64,000 nt of DNA from Candidatus Metaruminococcus caecorum (GTDB lineage Bacteria; Bacillota; Clostridia; Oscillospirales; Ruminococcaceae), in assembly GCA_904420045.1 (NCBI GenBank), contig CAJFTY010000028.1, forward strand, positions 1 through 64,000. Reading direction: 5' to 3'. Within the stretch, counting starts at the first letter, position 1, and the number at the start of each line of letters is the position of its first letter. The notes beneath the pieces were generated by a model. The model was not told where the DNA came from. It ran no database searches and was given only the letters and a program-made list of their open reading frames with translations. A program made the position numbers and the translations under genes. Shown piece after piece: positions 40,632-48,801 of the stretch.

Positions 40632-41636
40632 TTATTTTCCTTTGCAATGTTCTTGTTTTTTCTGTTGGATTTTCCGTATACCCTCGGCGTTTTTCTGGTT
40701 GATCCATTGGACGGACGCGTCCATGGCCGCCCGGCAGGCATTGGTCTGATCCAGGGCGTTTAGCATCACAAAGTCATGAATAATCGCTTGAAACCGTACG
40801 GCTGTCACGTTGACGCCCGCCCTGCGAAGCTTGCGGGCGTAGGCCTCGCCCTCATAACGCAGTACGTCCGCCTCACCATTTAAAATCATTGTGTCGGGCA
40901 GTCCTTTCAGCTGCTGAACGTCCGCTTTCAGGGGCGAAGCGGTGATCGGACACCGGCATCGGAGATCGGGTGCATATTGGTCCCAAAACCACATCATTCC
41001 CTGGCGGTACAGATAATAATTCTCGGCAAATTTCCAATAGGTACAGGTGTCAAAGCAGGCATTGGTGACCGGATAGTACAGCAGCTGCTTGTGGATGCGC
41101 GGGCCGCACCTCCGCTTGGCTAAAATCGTCATGGAGGTGGCAAGCGTTCCCCCGGCGCTGTCACCCGCCACCGTCAGGGTGTCAAGGCAACACGTAAGAC
41201 CCATTTTCGAACGTAGTTTTGGCAGATCACACAACACGCTGTAGCACTGTTCCATAGCCACGGGATACCGCGCTTCAGGTGCACGGGTGTACTCGGGAAA
41301 GACCACTACGGAATTGGTGCGGTATGCCAGTTCCCGCACCAGTTTTTCATGGGTGTGAAAGCTTCCAAATACCCATCCGGCACCGTGGATGTAATAGATC
41401 ATATGTCCGGGATCGCAGCCCTCTGGAATGACAAAATACACCGTGATGGTTCCCCAGCGCCCGGCAATTGCCTGGCAGGTTTCCACCCGTGCCGGATACA
41501 TATACACCGGCGTATCCTGTGCCTGCTCCAGGCGTTTGCGCCCCTGGCACACAGGGAGTTCAAAAATCAGCGGCGATATGGAATTCGCATCGCAGACGGC
41601 TTCTGCCGCCGGCTCTAATGGCACACATCGTTTCAT
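40632..41636 (-). CDS. Alpha/beta hydrolase, acetyl-esterase (HSL) family
   Basis: The protein has 334 residues from the ATG at 41636 (MKRCVPLEPAAE), nine bases after AAGGAG; an upstream ATG at 41657 has no RBS. YYIHGAGWVFGS is the oxyanion motif, TVAGDSAGGTLA the nucleophile elbow, NGEADVLRYEGEAY the acid and AIIHDFVML the histidine. It is a cytoplasmic short-chain esterase by analogy with Aes. It has a similar domain plan to the esterase at 26525-27487 but is clearly diverged. It stands alone. Confidence 0.88.
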   Translation of the reverse strand: MKRCVPLEPAAEAVCDANSISPLIFELPVCQGRKRLEQAQDTPVYMYPARVETCQAIAGRWGTITVYFVIPEGCDPGHMIYYIHGAGWVFGSFHTHEKLVRELAYRTNSVVVFPEYTRAPEARYPVAMEQCYSVLCDLPKLRSKMGLTCCLDTLTVAGDSAGGTLATSMTILAKRRCGPRIHKQLLYYPVTNACFDTCTYWKFAENYYLYRQGMMWFWDQYAPDLRCRCPITASPLKADVQQLKGLPDTMILNGEADVLRYEGEAYARKLRRAGVNVTAVRFQAIIHDFVMLNALDQTNACRAAMDASVQWINQKNAEGIRKIQQKKQEHCKGK

Positions 41637-41730
41637 CGTAAATAACTCCTTATGCAAAAATAAGACTGTATTTCTATTGATAGTGTATGCATTTTAGAGC
41701 CGTACGGTTTTTACAAAAGAATTGTTATAC

Positions 41731-41768
41731 AAAGAGCGGGAAGCCGTTAGGCTTCCCGCTCTTTGTAT
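41731..41768 (-). terminator. Terminator after the 50-residue gene
   Basis: ACAAAGAGCGGGAAGCC pairs perfectly with GGCTTCCCGCTCTTTGT around GTTA. It directly follows the stop of the small minus-strand gene. Confidence 0.88.
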
Positions 41769-41769
41769 T

Positions 41770-41922
41770 CTATGTTTTTTCCTCATCCTTTTTTACATCC
41801 GTAATTTGCTTGAGCTTGACGGCCTCATGGGTCTTTTCATCATAGGCAATCAGATAGCTGCCCGCGTACTTCCCGTCAATGGAATAAATTTCCGCCACAA
41901 ACTCCGTCGGATTCCACTTCAT
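41770..41922 (-). CDS. Small hypothetical protein (50 residues)
   Basis: On the minus strand an ATG at 41922, eight bases after GGGGAGGA, opens a 50-residue frame beginning MKWNPTEFVAEIYSIDGKYA and ending KKDEEKT. It is compact and alternates strand-like and charged stretches; the tail is very acidic and basic. A textbook terminator follows the stop codon. The strong RBS and terminator make it a credible gene. I do not recognise a family. It may be a stand-alone regulator or modulator. Confidence 0.7.
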   Translation of the reverse strand: MKWNPTEFVAEIYSIDGKYAGSYLIAYDEKTHEAVKLKQITDVKKDEEKT

Positions 41923-42024
41923 ATGCACATTCCTCCCCTGCCAGTATATTGTATCCGGCAGCGGAAAAAATATAACGGATTTTTGACGGGGCTGACAAAA
42001 CCTCCGAAAATAGGACGAAAAACG

Positions 42025-42879
42025 CTATCGTTTTTTTCTGGACAAATTCCAGATGGACAGCAGATAAAACACCGCTCCGGTCGCGATCAGGATCAAGATG
42101 CTGCCAAACGCAGGAAGCACCGTCTCTCCAAAAGAAAACGTCACACCCATCTGCTGTTCAAATTCGGCAACAGCTTGAGCAGGCGCGCCTGCAAAACTCT
42201 GCTCCATGGGAGCCGCCATCATCGTCTGACGAAACAGCGCTGCGGAATGGGAAACCGGGAAGCACTTGACCACCCATTGAATCCCGGCTGGTAAATTCCC
42301 AATGGGAAGATAAATCCCTGTCAAAAAACCGATGAGCGTTCCGATGACAGTGCACGCCGTCATAAACGCATTCAGGCTGTTAAAAAAGGAAACTAGGAAA
42401 AACATCAAGGAGGAGTTGGCGACTGTGGACAGCACAATAAGTCCCAGCACCTTGAGCAGAGTCATAGGATCCATCAGCTTTCCGCCGCTGGACACAATAT
42501 AAATTTCCGCCAAAACCAAAGCGAGTATACTCATAATTAAGCCGATGAGCACCGCGCTGAGGATATAGCCTCCCAAAACGCTTTTTTTGCTGATGGGAGA
42601 GGAGGTAAAATCCTTGGTGATTTTTTTGGCTCGGTCCTCCACAATGATGCCGAACGCCCCCATTGTAGTGGTGACCGAAGTCACCGACAAAAGCCCCGCC
42701 ATGATCCAGGAGTCCATTAGATATCGGGCGCCGGAAATCCCTGGCAGGCTTTTTACCAAGACGTCTCCCAAAAACAAGGCATACAAACCGATGATAATAA
42801 ACACCGCCAGCAGGGAGAAAAACACCGAGGACTTATCTTTAAAAAACAGTTTCAGATTGCGGCTGCAAAATCCAATCAT
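42025..42879 (-). CDS. ABC-2-type transporter permease
   Basis: The protein has 284 residues with six predicted membrane helices, the first near residues 18-40. It starts MIGFCSRNLKLFFKDKSSVFF, the typical cytoplasmic entrance helix of ABC-2 permeases, and has the late FPVSHSAALFRQ segment before the last loop. Its start overlaps the stop of the ATPase gene (ATGA), so the two subunits are coupled. It probably forms an exporter for a drug, lipid or peptide. The substrate is unknown. Confidence 0.9.
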   Translation of the reverse strand: MIGFCSRNLKLFFKDKSSVFFSLLAVFIIIGLYALFLGDVLVKSLPGISGARYLMDSWIMAGLLSVTSVTTTMGAFGIIVEDRAKKITKDFTSSPISKKSVLGGYILSAVLIGLIMSILALVLAEIYIVSSGGKLMDPMTLLKVLGLIVLSTVANSSLMFFLVSFFNSLNAFMTACTVIGTLIGFLTGIYLPIGNLPAGIQWVVKCFPVSHSAALFRQTMMAAPMEQSFAGAPAQAVAEFEQQMGVTFSFGETVLPAFGSILILIATGAVFYLLSIWNLSRKKR

Positions 42880-43790
42880 TCCCGAATCTCCTTTCCCGTG
42901 ATGGCGATAAACGCGTCGTCCATGGTGCCCTTGACCACCTCAAAGCCGGTTATCAGTTCCCGGCAGGACTCAAGGATCGGCAGGGCGTCCATCGTAGAGG
43001 GAATGGGAACGAGCAGGGTATCCGCCGACACATGACTGGGAAATCCTAGTTCCAAAAGCCTTTGGGCAGCCTGTTCGAGATCTTTGCACACCAGGGTCAG
43101 TTGATCGTTCGCATAGGTTTCCTTCAGGTGGGAAGGCGTGCCCTGAGCTGCGATTTCACCGTTGTCGATCACGACCACATAGTCGGCAATAGCAGCCTCC
43201 TCCATATAATGAGTGGTCAGAAAGATCGTCATCCCGCTTTGTTGCTGGATGCTGCGAATGGTTTCCCACACGCTTTTCCTGGTCTGGGGGTCCAGGCCGG
43301 TGGTGGGTTCGTCCAAAAACAGTATTTTGGGTGTGTGAATCAGCGCCCGGGCGATGTCGCACCGCCTGCGCTGGCCACCGGACAATTTTCCGTAGGGCCG
43401 TTTGAGCAGTTCGGCAATTCCGGCAGCCTGTGCGGTGTTCTGCACCGCCTCGGACAGCCGTTTTCCCCGCAGTCCGTAAAAACCGCCCCGGACTTTTAGG
43501 TTTTCTTCCACCGTCAGGAGGTTGTCTAACAGCCCGTCTTGAAACACAGCTCCAATCACGCTGCGGATGGCGTTGTCTTCTTTTCCCAGCACATGGCCGT
43601 CCACCGTAACCGATCCCTGATCTGGCTTTAAAAAGGTACAAATCATATCAATCGTGGTGGATTTTCCCGCGCCGTTTGGACCTAAAAAGGCGAACAACTG
43701 CCCTTTTTTCACCGAAAAGCAGATGCCGTTGACCGCCTTGACAGAACCATAGGATTTGTGAAGATCCTGCACATCCAATATTTTTTCCAT
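42876..43790 (-). CDS. ABC transporter ATP-binding protein (drug/lipid export type)
   Basis: The protein has 304 residues. Walker A GPNGAGKST (about residues 38-46), Q-loop VFQDGLLD, signature LSGGQRRR, Walker B ILFLDEPTTGLD and the H-loop TTHYMEE are intact. The C-terminal ~80 residues (DLEQAAQRLLELGF and on) are the extra domain seen in DrrA/NatA-like exporters. It pairs with the ABC-2 permease encoded by the overlapping downstream gene. The RBS AAGGAGGTT precedes the ATG. Confidence 0.93.
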   Translation of the reverse strand: MEKILDVQDLHKSYGSVKAVNGICFSVKKGQLFAFLGPNGAGKSTTIDMICTFLKPDQGSVTVDGHVLGKEDNAIRSVIGAVFQDGLLDNLLTVEENLKVRGGFYGLRGKRLSEAVQNTAQAAGIAELLKRPYGKLSGGQRRRCDIARALIHTPKILFLDEPTTGLDPQTRKSVWETIRSIQQQSGMTIFLTTHYMEEAAIADYVVVIDNGEIAAQGTPSHLKETYANDQLTLVCKDLEQAAQRLLELGFPSHVSADTLLVPIPSTMDALPILESCRELITGFEVVKGTMDDAFIAITGKEIRE

Positions 43791-43965
43791 GGGAACCTCC
43801 TTGTATGGAGAGCTTTAAAATTTTGCTCCGAATGCCACTGCCGATTTCCTTACACGCAGGGGACGGCAGCCTGTATCTATCATACTGGATTTTTCCGGGC
43901 AGAGCAACCCATTTTACCGTGGTTTTAAAAATTTTATGGCTTCCCAAAGAACCGCTTCAATAAAC

Positions 43966-44007
43966 AAGCCACCTGCGGGAAAGAGAAATTTTTCCCGCAG
44001 GCGGCTT
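43966..44007 (-). terminator. Terminator after the alcohol dehydrogenase gene
   Basis: A 17-bp stem (43966-43982 with 43991-44007, one mismatch) lies a short distance after the dehydrogenase stop codon. Confidence 0.8.
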
Positions 44008-44042
44008 CATACAATTTGATAAAGAAAGGATATGCAAAGAAC

Positions 44043-45215
44043 TTATCCCTTCATGCTCTCTTTTAAAACGGATACAATTTCCTCGTAGGTCAGCGTTTTG
44101 TAGCCTCCATCCATGATGAAGGAGCCTTTGGCGATTCCGTCCAGCATGTCCTCGGTGACGCCCAGATCCCGGATATTCATGACAAGGCCCAGTTCTTTCA
44201 TATAGGCCTCCATGCGGTCAAGACCCTCGCTGGCAATCTCTTCGTCGGTTTTTCCATCGGGAGATACGTTCCACACATTGATGGCATACCGTTTAAATTT
44301 CGCGAGCCCGTAGGGCAGAATCATCCGGTAATAGGGCAGTGAAACGGCTGCCAGCGTCATGCCATGGGTGGCGTCGGTGTACGCGCCCACCGACTGCCCG
44401 ATCATATGCACCATCCAGTCGGTGGATTTTCCCTTTGCCACCAGGGTGTTGAGCGCCCAGGTGGCCGTCCACATAATGTTGCTTCTGGCCTCGTAATCTG
44501 TGGGGTTCTGTACGGCGATTTTACTGCTGTGGATCAGCGAACGCAGCAGGCCTTCCATCAAGTAGTCCGAGGTGTTGTCGTCCTCTCCCGAAAAATACTG
44601 CTCCAGGATATGGGACATGATATCGAAAAAGCCCGCGATCATTTGATAGTTGGGCAGGGTGAATGTCAGCCGGGGATTGAGGATGGAAAACTTCGGGAAC
44701 ACGTTGTCGCCAAACACATGGCCGATTTTCAGTTTCTGTTCATGGTTGGTAATGACGGAACCTCCGTTCATTTCAGAGCCGGTGCCCACCATGGTCAGCA
44801 CACATCCCACCGGTATAATCGGATTGTCCACATCCTCCATACGCAGGTAATATTTGTCCCAGGGATCCTCTTTACAATAGGTGGAAACAGACACAGCCTT
44901 CGCATAATCACACACCGATCCACCACCTACCGCGAGAATCAGGTCCACCTTACCCTCTTTGGCCCGCTTACACCCCTCGTAGAGCTTTTCTACGGTAGGA
45001 TTGGGCATCACGCCCGGATCTTCAAAAATCTCCTTTCCATTTGCTTTGAGGATACTTACCACCTGATCGTACAGGCCGGATTTTTTGATGGAGCCGCCCC
45101 CGTAACAGAGCAGAACATTTTTCCCATAGTTTTGCAGCTCCCCACCAAGCTGATCCAGGGAATCTTCCCCAAAATAAAGCTTGGTGGGATTGGAATAACA
45201 AAAATTGCCGAGCAT
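44043..45215 (-). CDS. Iron-containing alcohol dehydrogenase (BdhA/YqhD type)
   Basis: The protein has 390 residues of the group III (iron-activated) alcohol dehydrogenase family. It should reduce aldehydes with NAD(P)H. Motifs: YGGGSIKKSGLYDQV, VGGGSVCDYAKAVS (dinucleotide site), VGTGSEMNGGSVI, and metal ligands in FFDIMSHILEQYF and in DATHGMTLAA, with two spaced histidines. The start region closely resembles butanol dehydrogenases of clostridia. Upstream is a MerR-type promoter matching that of the AdhR-like regulator at 11018-11452, so the gene is probably induced by reactive aldehydes. Confidence 0.93.
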   Translation of the reverse strand: MLGNFCYSNPTKLYFGEDSLDQLGGELQNYGKNVLLCYGGGSIKKSGLYDQVVSILKANGKEIFEDPGVMPNPTVEKLYEGCKRAKEGKVDLILAVGGGSVCDYAKAVSVSTYCKEDPWDKYYLRMEDVDNPIIPVGCVLTMVGTGSEMNGGSVITNHEQKLKIGHVFGDNVFPKFSILNPRLTFTLPNYQMIAGFFDIMSHILEQYFSGEDDNTSDYLMEGLLRSLIHSSKIAVQNPTDYEARSNIMWTATWALNTLVAKGKSTDWMVHMIGQSVGAYTDATHGMTLAAVSLPYYRMILPYGLAKFKRYAINVWNVSPDGKTDEEIASEGLDRMEAYMKELGLVMNIRDLGVTEDMLDGIAKGSFIMDGGYKTLTYEEIVSVLKESMKG

Positions 45216-45270
45216 GATTTTCTCTCCTTTTTTCCATATATGTTTGGTTCGGTTTCATCTGACCATCTTC

Positions 45271-45301
45271 AGTATAATCCTTTGAGTGAACTCTAAGTCA
45301 A
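45271..45301 (-). promoter_or_regulatory. MerR-type promoter/operator of the alcohol dehydrogenase gene
   Basis: On the minus strand: -35 TTGACT (45296-45301), -10 TATACT (45271-45276), spacer 19. The spacer holds GAGTTCACTC. Compared with the MerR gene's own operator (CTTGGAGTTTACTCCAGA), this one reads CTTAGAGTTCACTCAAAG, 12 to 14 matches of 18 depending on the ends. Confidence 0.8.
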
Positions 45302-45395
45302 GACGGCTGCCAGAAATTCACAAAAAATTAAAGATTTTCGAACGAATTGAATTCTGTCCCAAAAGGCGTACCATGAAGATTTGCCGCGCAACAGC

Positions 45396-45435
45396 AAAAA
45401 CAGCCGCGCAACCAATATGTTGCGCAGCTGTTTTT
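45396..45435. terminator. Terminator after the alpha-galactosidase gene
   Basis: AAAAACAGC.GCGCAAC pairs with GTTGCGC.GCTGTTTTT. On the minus strand it follows the GH36 stop and ends in TTTTT. Confidence 0.85.
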
Positions 45436-45454
45436 GTTTTTCTTTTCCATCCGG

Positions 45455-47644
45455 TCAGGAAATCGCCTGAATTTCAAACGTCAGCGAGGCGAAATCCTCG
45501 TATAAAAACGGGACCGGAATCCCGCCGTGCATCAGCGCGGAGCCGGAATAGTTTCCCTGGCCGTTGACGGCATACATCCGTCCGGGTTCCAATCCCCTGA
45601 CCCGGAGCAAAAGGGGTTCCGGATTGCAGGTGGCCTGCAAAAGCACAAAACAGACCAGCGCCTGCCTTTGATCCCGGGACACAAACTGCCACGCCGCATA
45701 CCGGTGGTTTTCCAGGGGATTGGTGAGCCGGTCATACTCCCCCTGTGCGATTAAGGAGGCGTGTTCTTTAAAAAAGGCGACCTGGCGGCGAACCTCTTCT
45801 TTTTCTTCAACTGACATTTTGCTGATGTCCAGCTCATACCCGAAGGTGCCCGCCATGGCCACCACGCCCCGGGTGGAAAGCGGAGTGGTCCGCCCGGTCT
45901 GGTGGTTGGGGCACACCGATACATGGGAGCCCACAGTCGACGCGGGATAGCAAAACGACGTTCCGTACTGGATCGAAATCCGGTCGATGGCATCGGTGTT
46001 ATCGCTGCACCAAATCTGGGGCGTATAACAAAGCATCCCCAGGTCGAACCGCCCTCCCCCGCCGGAGCAGCCCTCAAACAGCACGTTGGGGAACCGTTTC
46101 AGCAGCCGGTCCAGCAGGCTGTACAACCCCAGCACATACCGGTGGGAAATCTCCCCCTGCCGTCCGGCGGGGACGGCGGACGACCATACGTCAGACAAAT
46201 GGCGGTTCATATCCCATTTGACGTATTGGATGTTGGCGCTGGTGAGAACTGCCTCCATGGACTGGTACAGGTACTCTACCACCTCCGGCCGGGACATGTC
46301 CAGCACCAGTTGGTACCGGCTGCGGACGGGTTCTCGGCCGGGGATCGCAAGCGCCCAGTCGGGATGGGCCCGGTACAGGTCGCTGTCCTCGGAGACCATC
46401 TCGGGCTCAAACCAGATGCCGAAGGAAAGCCCTAAGGCGTTTACCCGCTCCACCAGGGAACGCAGGCCGCCTTTCAATTTTTGCTCGTTGACCGTCCAGT
46501 CTCCCAGTCCGCTCTGATCCCCGTTGCGGGATCCGAACCAGCCGTCGTCCATCACCAGCATGTCGATTCCAAGCTCTGCGGCGTTTTTGGCGATGGTCAA
46601 AAGCTTTTGCTCATCAAAGTCAAAATAGGTGGCCTCCCAGTTGTTGATGAGCACCGGCCGCCGCGCCAGCTGATACTCCCCCCGGCAGACGTGCTCCCGG
46701 ATAAGCCTGTGCAGTTTATGGGACAGCCTGGACAGCCCCTGATCCGAAAAGCACAGCACGGCTTCCGGGACGGTAAAGGTATCGCCCGGCTCCAGCTGCC
46801 AGGAAAAGTTCTCGGGGTTTAGCCCCATATACAGGCGGGTCTGGCCGATCTGATCCACCTGGGCGCCGGCGAGAAAATTCCCGCTATACACAAAGGCCAC
46901 TCCATAGCAGTCCCCCTGCTCCTCGCTGGTATCCCGCCCGCAGAGGATGACAAAGGGGTTTTGCTGATGGCTGGAGGCTCCCCGCACGCTGTCCACCGAG
47001 GTTGTTCCGTACCGCAGGGGCGTTCGCTCGGGAATGCGCTCCATGGCGTGCTTGCCGTGAAAGGTCATCAGGTCATACGGGTGTTCTGGGAAATCCAGGC
47101 AGCAGCTCAGCGCCCGGTCCAGTGTGACCGCAGCTTTGTTCCCATTGACGATCCGGGCACTGCGGGTGATCACGTCCAGCTTTTCGATCACCGAATAGCA
47201 CAGCGTCACCGTCAGCTGGGTGGATGTGTCCTTGAGGGTGACCTCAAGGGTTTGGCAGTCGTCGTGGTACACCGAAGGCAGGCCCGGAAGCTCCGGCTTT
47301 TTTCCGCTGAACAGACGATGGGACTGGTAACGCAGATCGGCCGCCCGGCTGCCGTCAGCCTGGATCACCGCCAGGCAGGACTCCCGAAAATCCCCGGTTC
47401 CCGCCGCCGGATATTCCAGCGGCAGGCTGTCCAGGGAGATCGTCCGGTCGTTGTCCGCCTGATAAGGATTCCCGGAAAAACCCCGGTCGATCATCTGGAG
47501 CCGGTAGCTGAAGTCCGTGTTCTCGGCTTTGGCTCCATAATACAGATGCAAAAAAATACCGAACGGCCCCACCTTCATCTGATAGGTGGAGCGTTCGGTG
47601 TGCAGGGTAAACAGCCCGTTTTTCTCGTCAATGAAAATTGCCAT
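45455..47644 (-). CDS. Alpha-galactosidase, GH36
   Basis: The protein has 729 residues from the ATG at 47644, ten bases after AAAGGAGG; the ATG at 47653 touches that RBS. It is a full-length family-36 enzyme: a beta-sandwich N-terminal part, a barrel with DDGWFGSRNGD, WFEPEMVSEDSDLY, the nucleophile aspartate in KWDMNR, GCSGGGGRFD, and the acid/base aspartate in CSDNTD. It hydrolyses alpha-1,6-galactosides such as raffinose and melibiose. No signal peptide is seen, so it acts inside the cell. It is the last gene of a unit with fructokinase and GH32. Confidence 0.95.
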   Translation of the reverse strand: MAIFIDEKNGLFTLHTERSTYQMKVGPFGIFLHLYYGAKAENTDFSYRLQMIDRGFSGNPYQADNDRTISLDSLPLEYPAAGTGDFRESCLAVIQADGSRAADLRYQSHRLFSGKKPELPGLPSVYHDDCQTLEVTLKDTSTQLTVTLCYSVIEKLDVITRSARIVNGNKAAVTLDRALSCCLDFPEHPYDLMTFHGKHAMERIPERTPLRYGTTSVDSVRGASSHQQNPFVILCGRDTSEEQGDCYGVAFVYSGNFLAGAQVDQIGQTRLYMGLNPENFSWQLEPGDTFTVPEAVLCFSDQGLSRLSHKLHRLIREHVCRGEYQLARRPVLINNWEATYFDFDEQKLLTIAKNAAELGIDMLVMDDGWFGSRNGDQSGLGDWTVNEQKLKGGLRSLVERVNALGLSFGIWFEPEMVSEDSDLYRAHPDWALAIPGREPVRSRYQLVLDMSRPEVVEYLYQSMEAVLTSANIQYVKWDMNRHLSDVWSSAVPAGRQGEISHRYVLGLYSLLDRLLKRFPNVLFEGCSGGGGRFDLGMLCYTPQIWCSDNTDAIDRISIQYGTSFCYPASTVGSHVSVCPNHQTGRTTPLSTRGVVAMAGTFGYELDISKMSVEEKEEVRRQVAFFKEHASLIAQGEYDRLTNPLENHRYAAWQFVSRDQRQALVCFVLLQATCNPEPLLLRVRGLEPGRMYAVNGQGNYSGSALMHGGIPVPFLYEDFASLTFEIQAIS

Positions 47645-47722
47645 GGGGATCATCCTCCTTTTCTGGTATGTACTCCCCGGCAGTCCCTGCTGCTTATAAT
47701 AGGTATAGCGAACAAAACGAAT

Positions 47723-48700
47723 TTAACGGCGGGATGCGATCAGCGCCTCTACTTCCGAAAGGGTGGGCAGCGCACAAATGGCGCCTTTTTTGGTGGTGGT
47801 CAGCGATCCCACGGCGTTTGCAAACTCGATGCAGCTGGTCAATTCGTCCTTATCCAGCAGTGCGGCGTCTTTCCCCATCTGGGTCAAGGCATATAAAAAT
47901 CCCCCGGTAAAGGAATCCCCCGCTGCAGTGGTGTCGATGGTCTTTACCTCGGGGAAGCCCTCGTGGGAAACCGTGCGGCTCCCGGTCATGGCAAAGCACC
48001 CCTTTTTCCCCAGCGTCGCCAGCAAAAGCTTGACAGGGTAGGTTTCCAGCAGCGTTTTAGCCGCCCTGTGAAGATCCTTCTCCCCAGTGAGGAACGTGAG
48101 TTCCTCTTCCGAGATTTTCACAATGTCCGCATACCGCATGGCCCGCAGGGCGCACTGCCGGGCATCCTCCTCGCTGTTCCACAGATTCAGGCGCAGGTTG
48201 GGGTCAAACACCACCTGAAGCCCGGTGGATTTTTTCTGCTCGCAGGCGTATTCCGCCAACTGAAACGAGGTCTCCCGAGAAGGCCCTTCTGTCATGAGCA
48301 CCGAGGAAAAGAACAAAAATTTTGCCTGCCGAAGCTTTTCAAGATCAATTTCTTCAAATGAGAGCATGGTGTCCGCCCCCTGCCGGCGGTAAAAGCTGAA
48401 GGAGCGGTCGCCCTGGTCGTCCAGGTGGACAAAGGCCAGGGTAGTCTGATAGTCTTTGGAGAGCACCAGATTCCCCGCATCCACGCGGTTTTGCTCCAGC
48501 ACGGCTTTTAGCGCCCGGCCGAAATTGTCATCCCCCACTTTGCCCACAAACGCCGCCGAACCGCCCAGCTTTGCATAGGCGCAGGCCATGTTGGCGGGGC
48601 CGCCGCCAGGATTGCGCTCAAAGATCGGATTGTTGTTTTCAGAAGTTCCCACGGGGGTAAAATCAATAAGCAGTTCCCCCAGGGAAAGTAAGTCAGCCAT
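47723..48700 (-). CDS. scrK: Fructokinase, PfkB family
   Basis: The protein has 325 residues from the ATG at 48700 (MADLLSLGELLIDF), after AAGAAGGCG; the longer frame has no RBS. PfkB motifs: NPGGGPANMACAYAKLGG at the N-terminus, and DTTAAGDSFTGGFLYAL with the catalytic aspartate near residue 255. The context with a GH32 sucrase and GH36 galactosidase points to fructose as substrate; gene symbol given on that basis. An inverted repeat AAGCGGCGC/GCGCCGCTT (48729-48759) lies between it and GH32. Confidence 0.9.
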   Translation of the reverse strand: MADLLSLGELLIDFTPVGTSENNNPIFERNPGGGPANMACAYAKLGGSAAFVGKVGDDNFGRALKAVLEQNRVDAGNLVLSKDYQTTLAFVHLDDQGDRSFSFYRRQGADTMLSFEEIDLEKLRQAKFLFFSSVLMTEGPSRETSFQLAEYACEQKKSTGLQVVFDPNLRLNLWNSEEDARQCALRAMRYADIVKISEEELTFLTGEKDLHRAAKTLLETYPVKLLLATLGKKGCFAMTGSRTVSHEGFPEVKTIDTTAAGDSFTGGFLYALTQMGKDAALLDKDELTSCIEFANAVGSLTTTKKGAICALPTLSEVEALIASRR

Positions 48701-48728
48701 TTTGTTCGCCTTCTTTCCTGTTGTTAAA

Positions 48729-48759
48729 AAGCGGCGCCGCAAAGTTTACCGCGCCGCTT
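48729..48759 (-). repeat. Intercistronic hairpin between GH32 and fructokinase genes
   Basis: AAGCGGCGC and GCGCCGCTT pair around 13 bases. On the minus strand it is followed by TTTTAACAA, so it may attenuate or stabilise the transcript. Confidence 0.5.
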
Positions 48760-48801
48760 GGAATTTACGTTTACTAAGTTGGCAAAAGGCCCTTTCTGCC
48801 T

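Noticed and set aside
44364..45296. A 310-codon frame opposite the alcohol dehydrogenase
   Set aside because: Antisense shadow; the dehydrogenase motifs and its promoter are on the minus strand.
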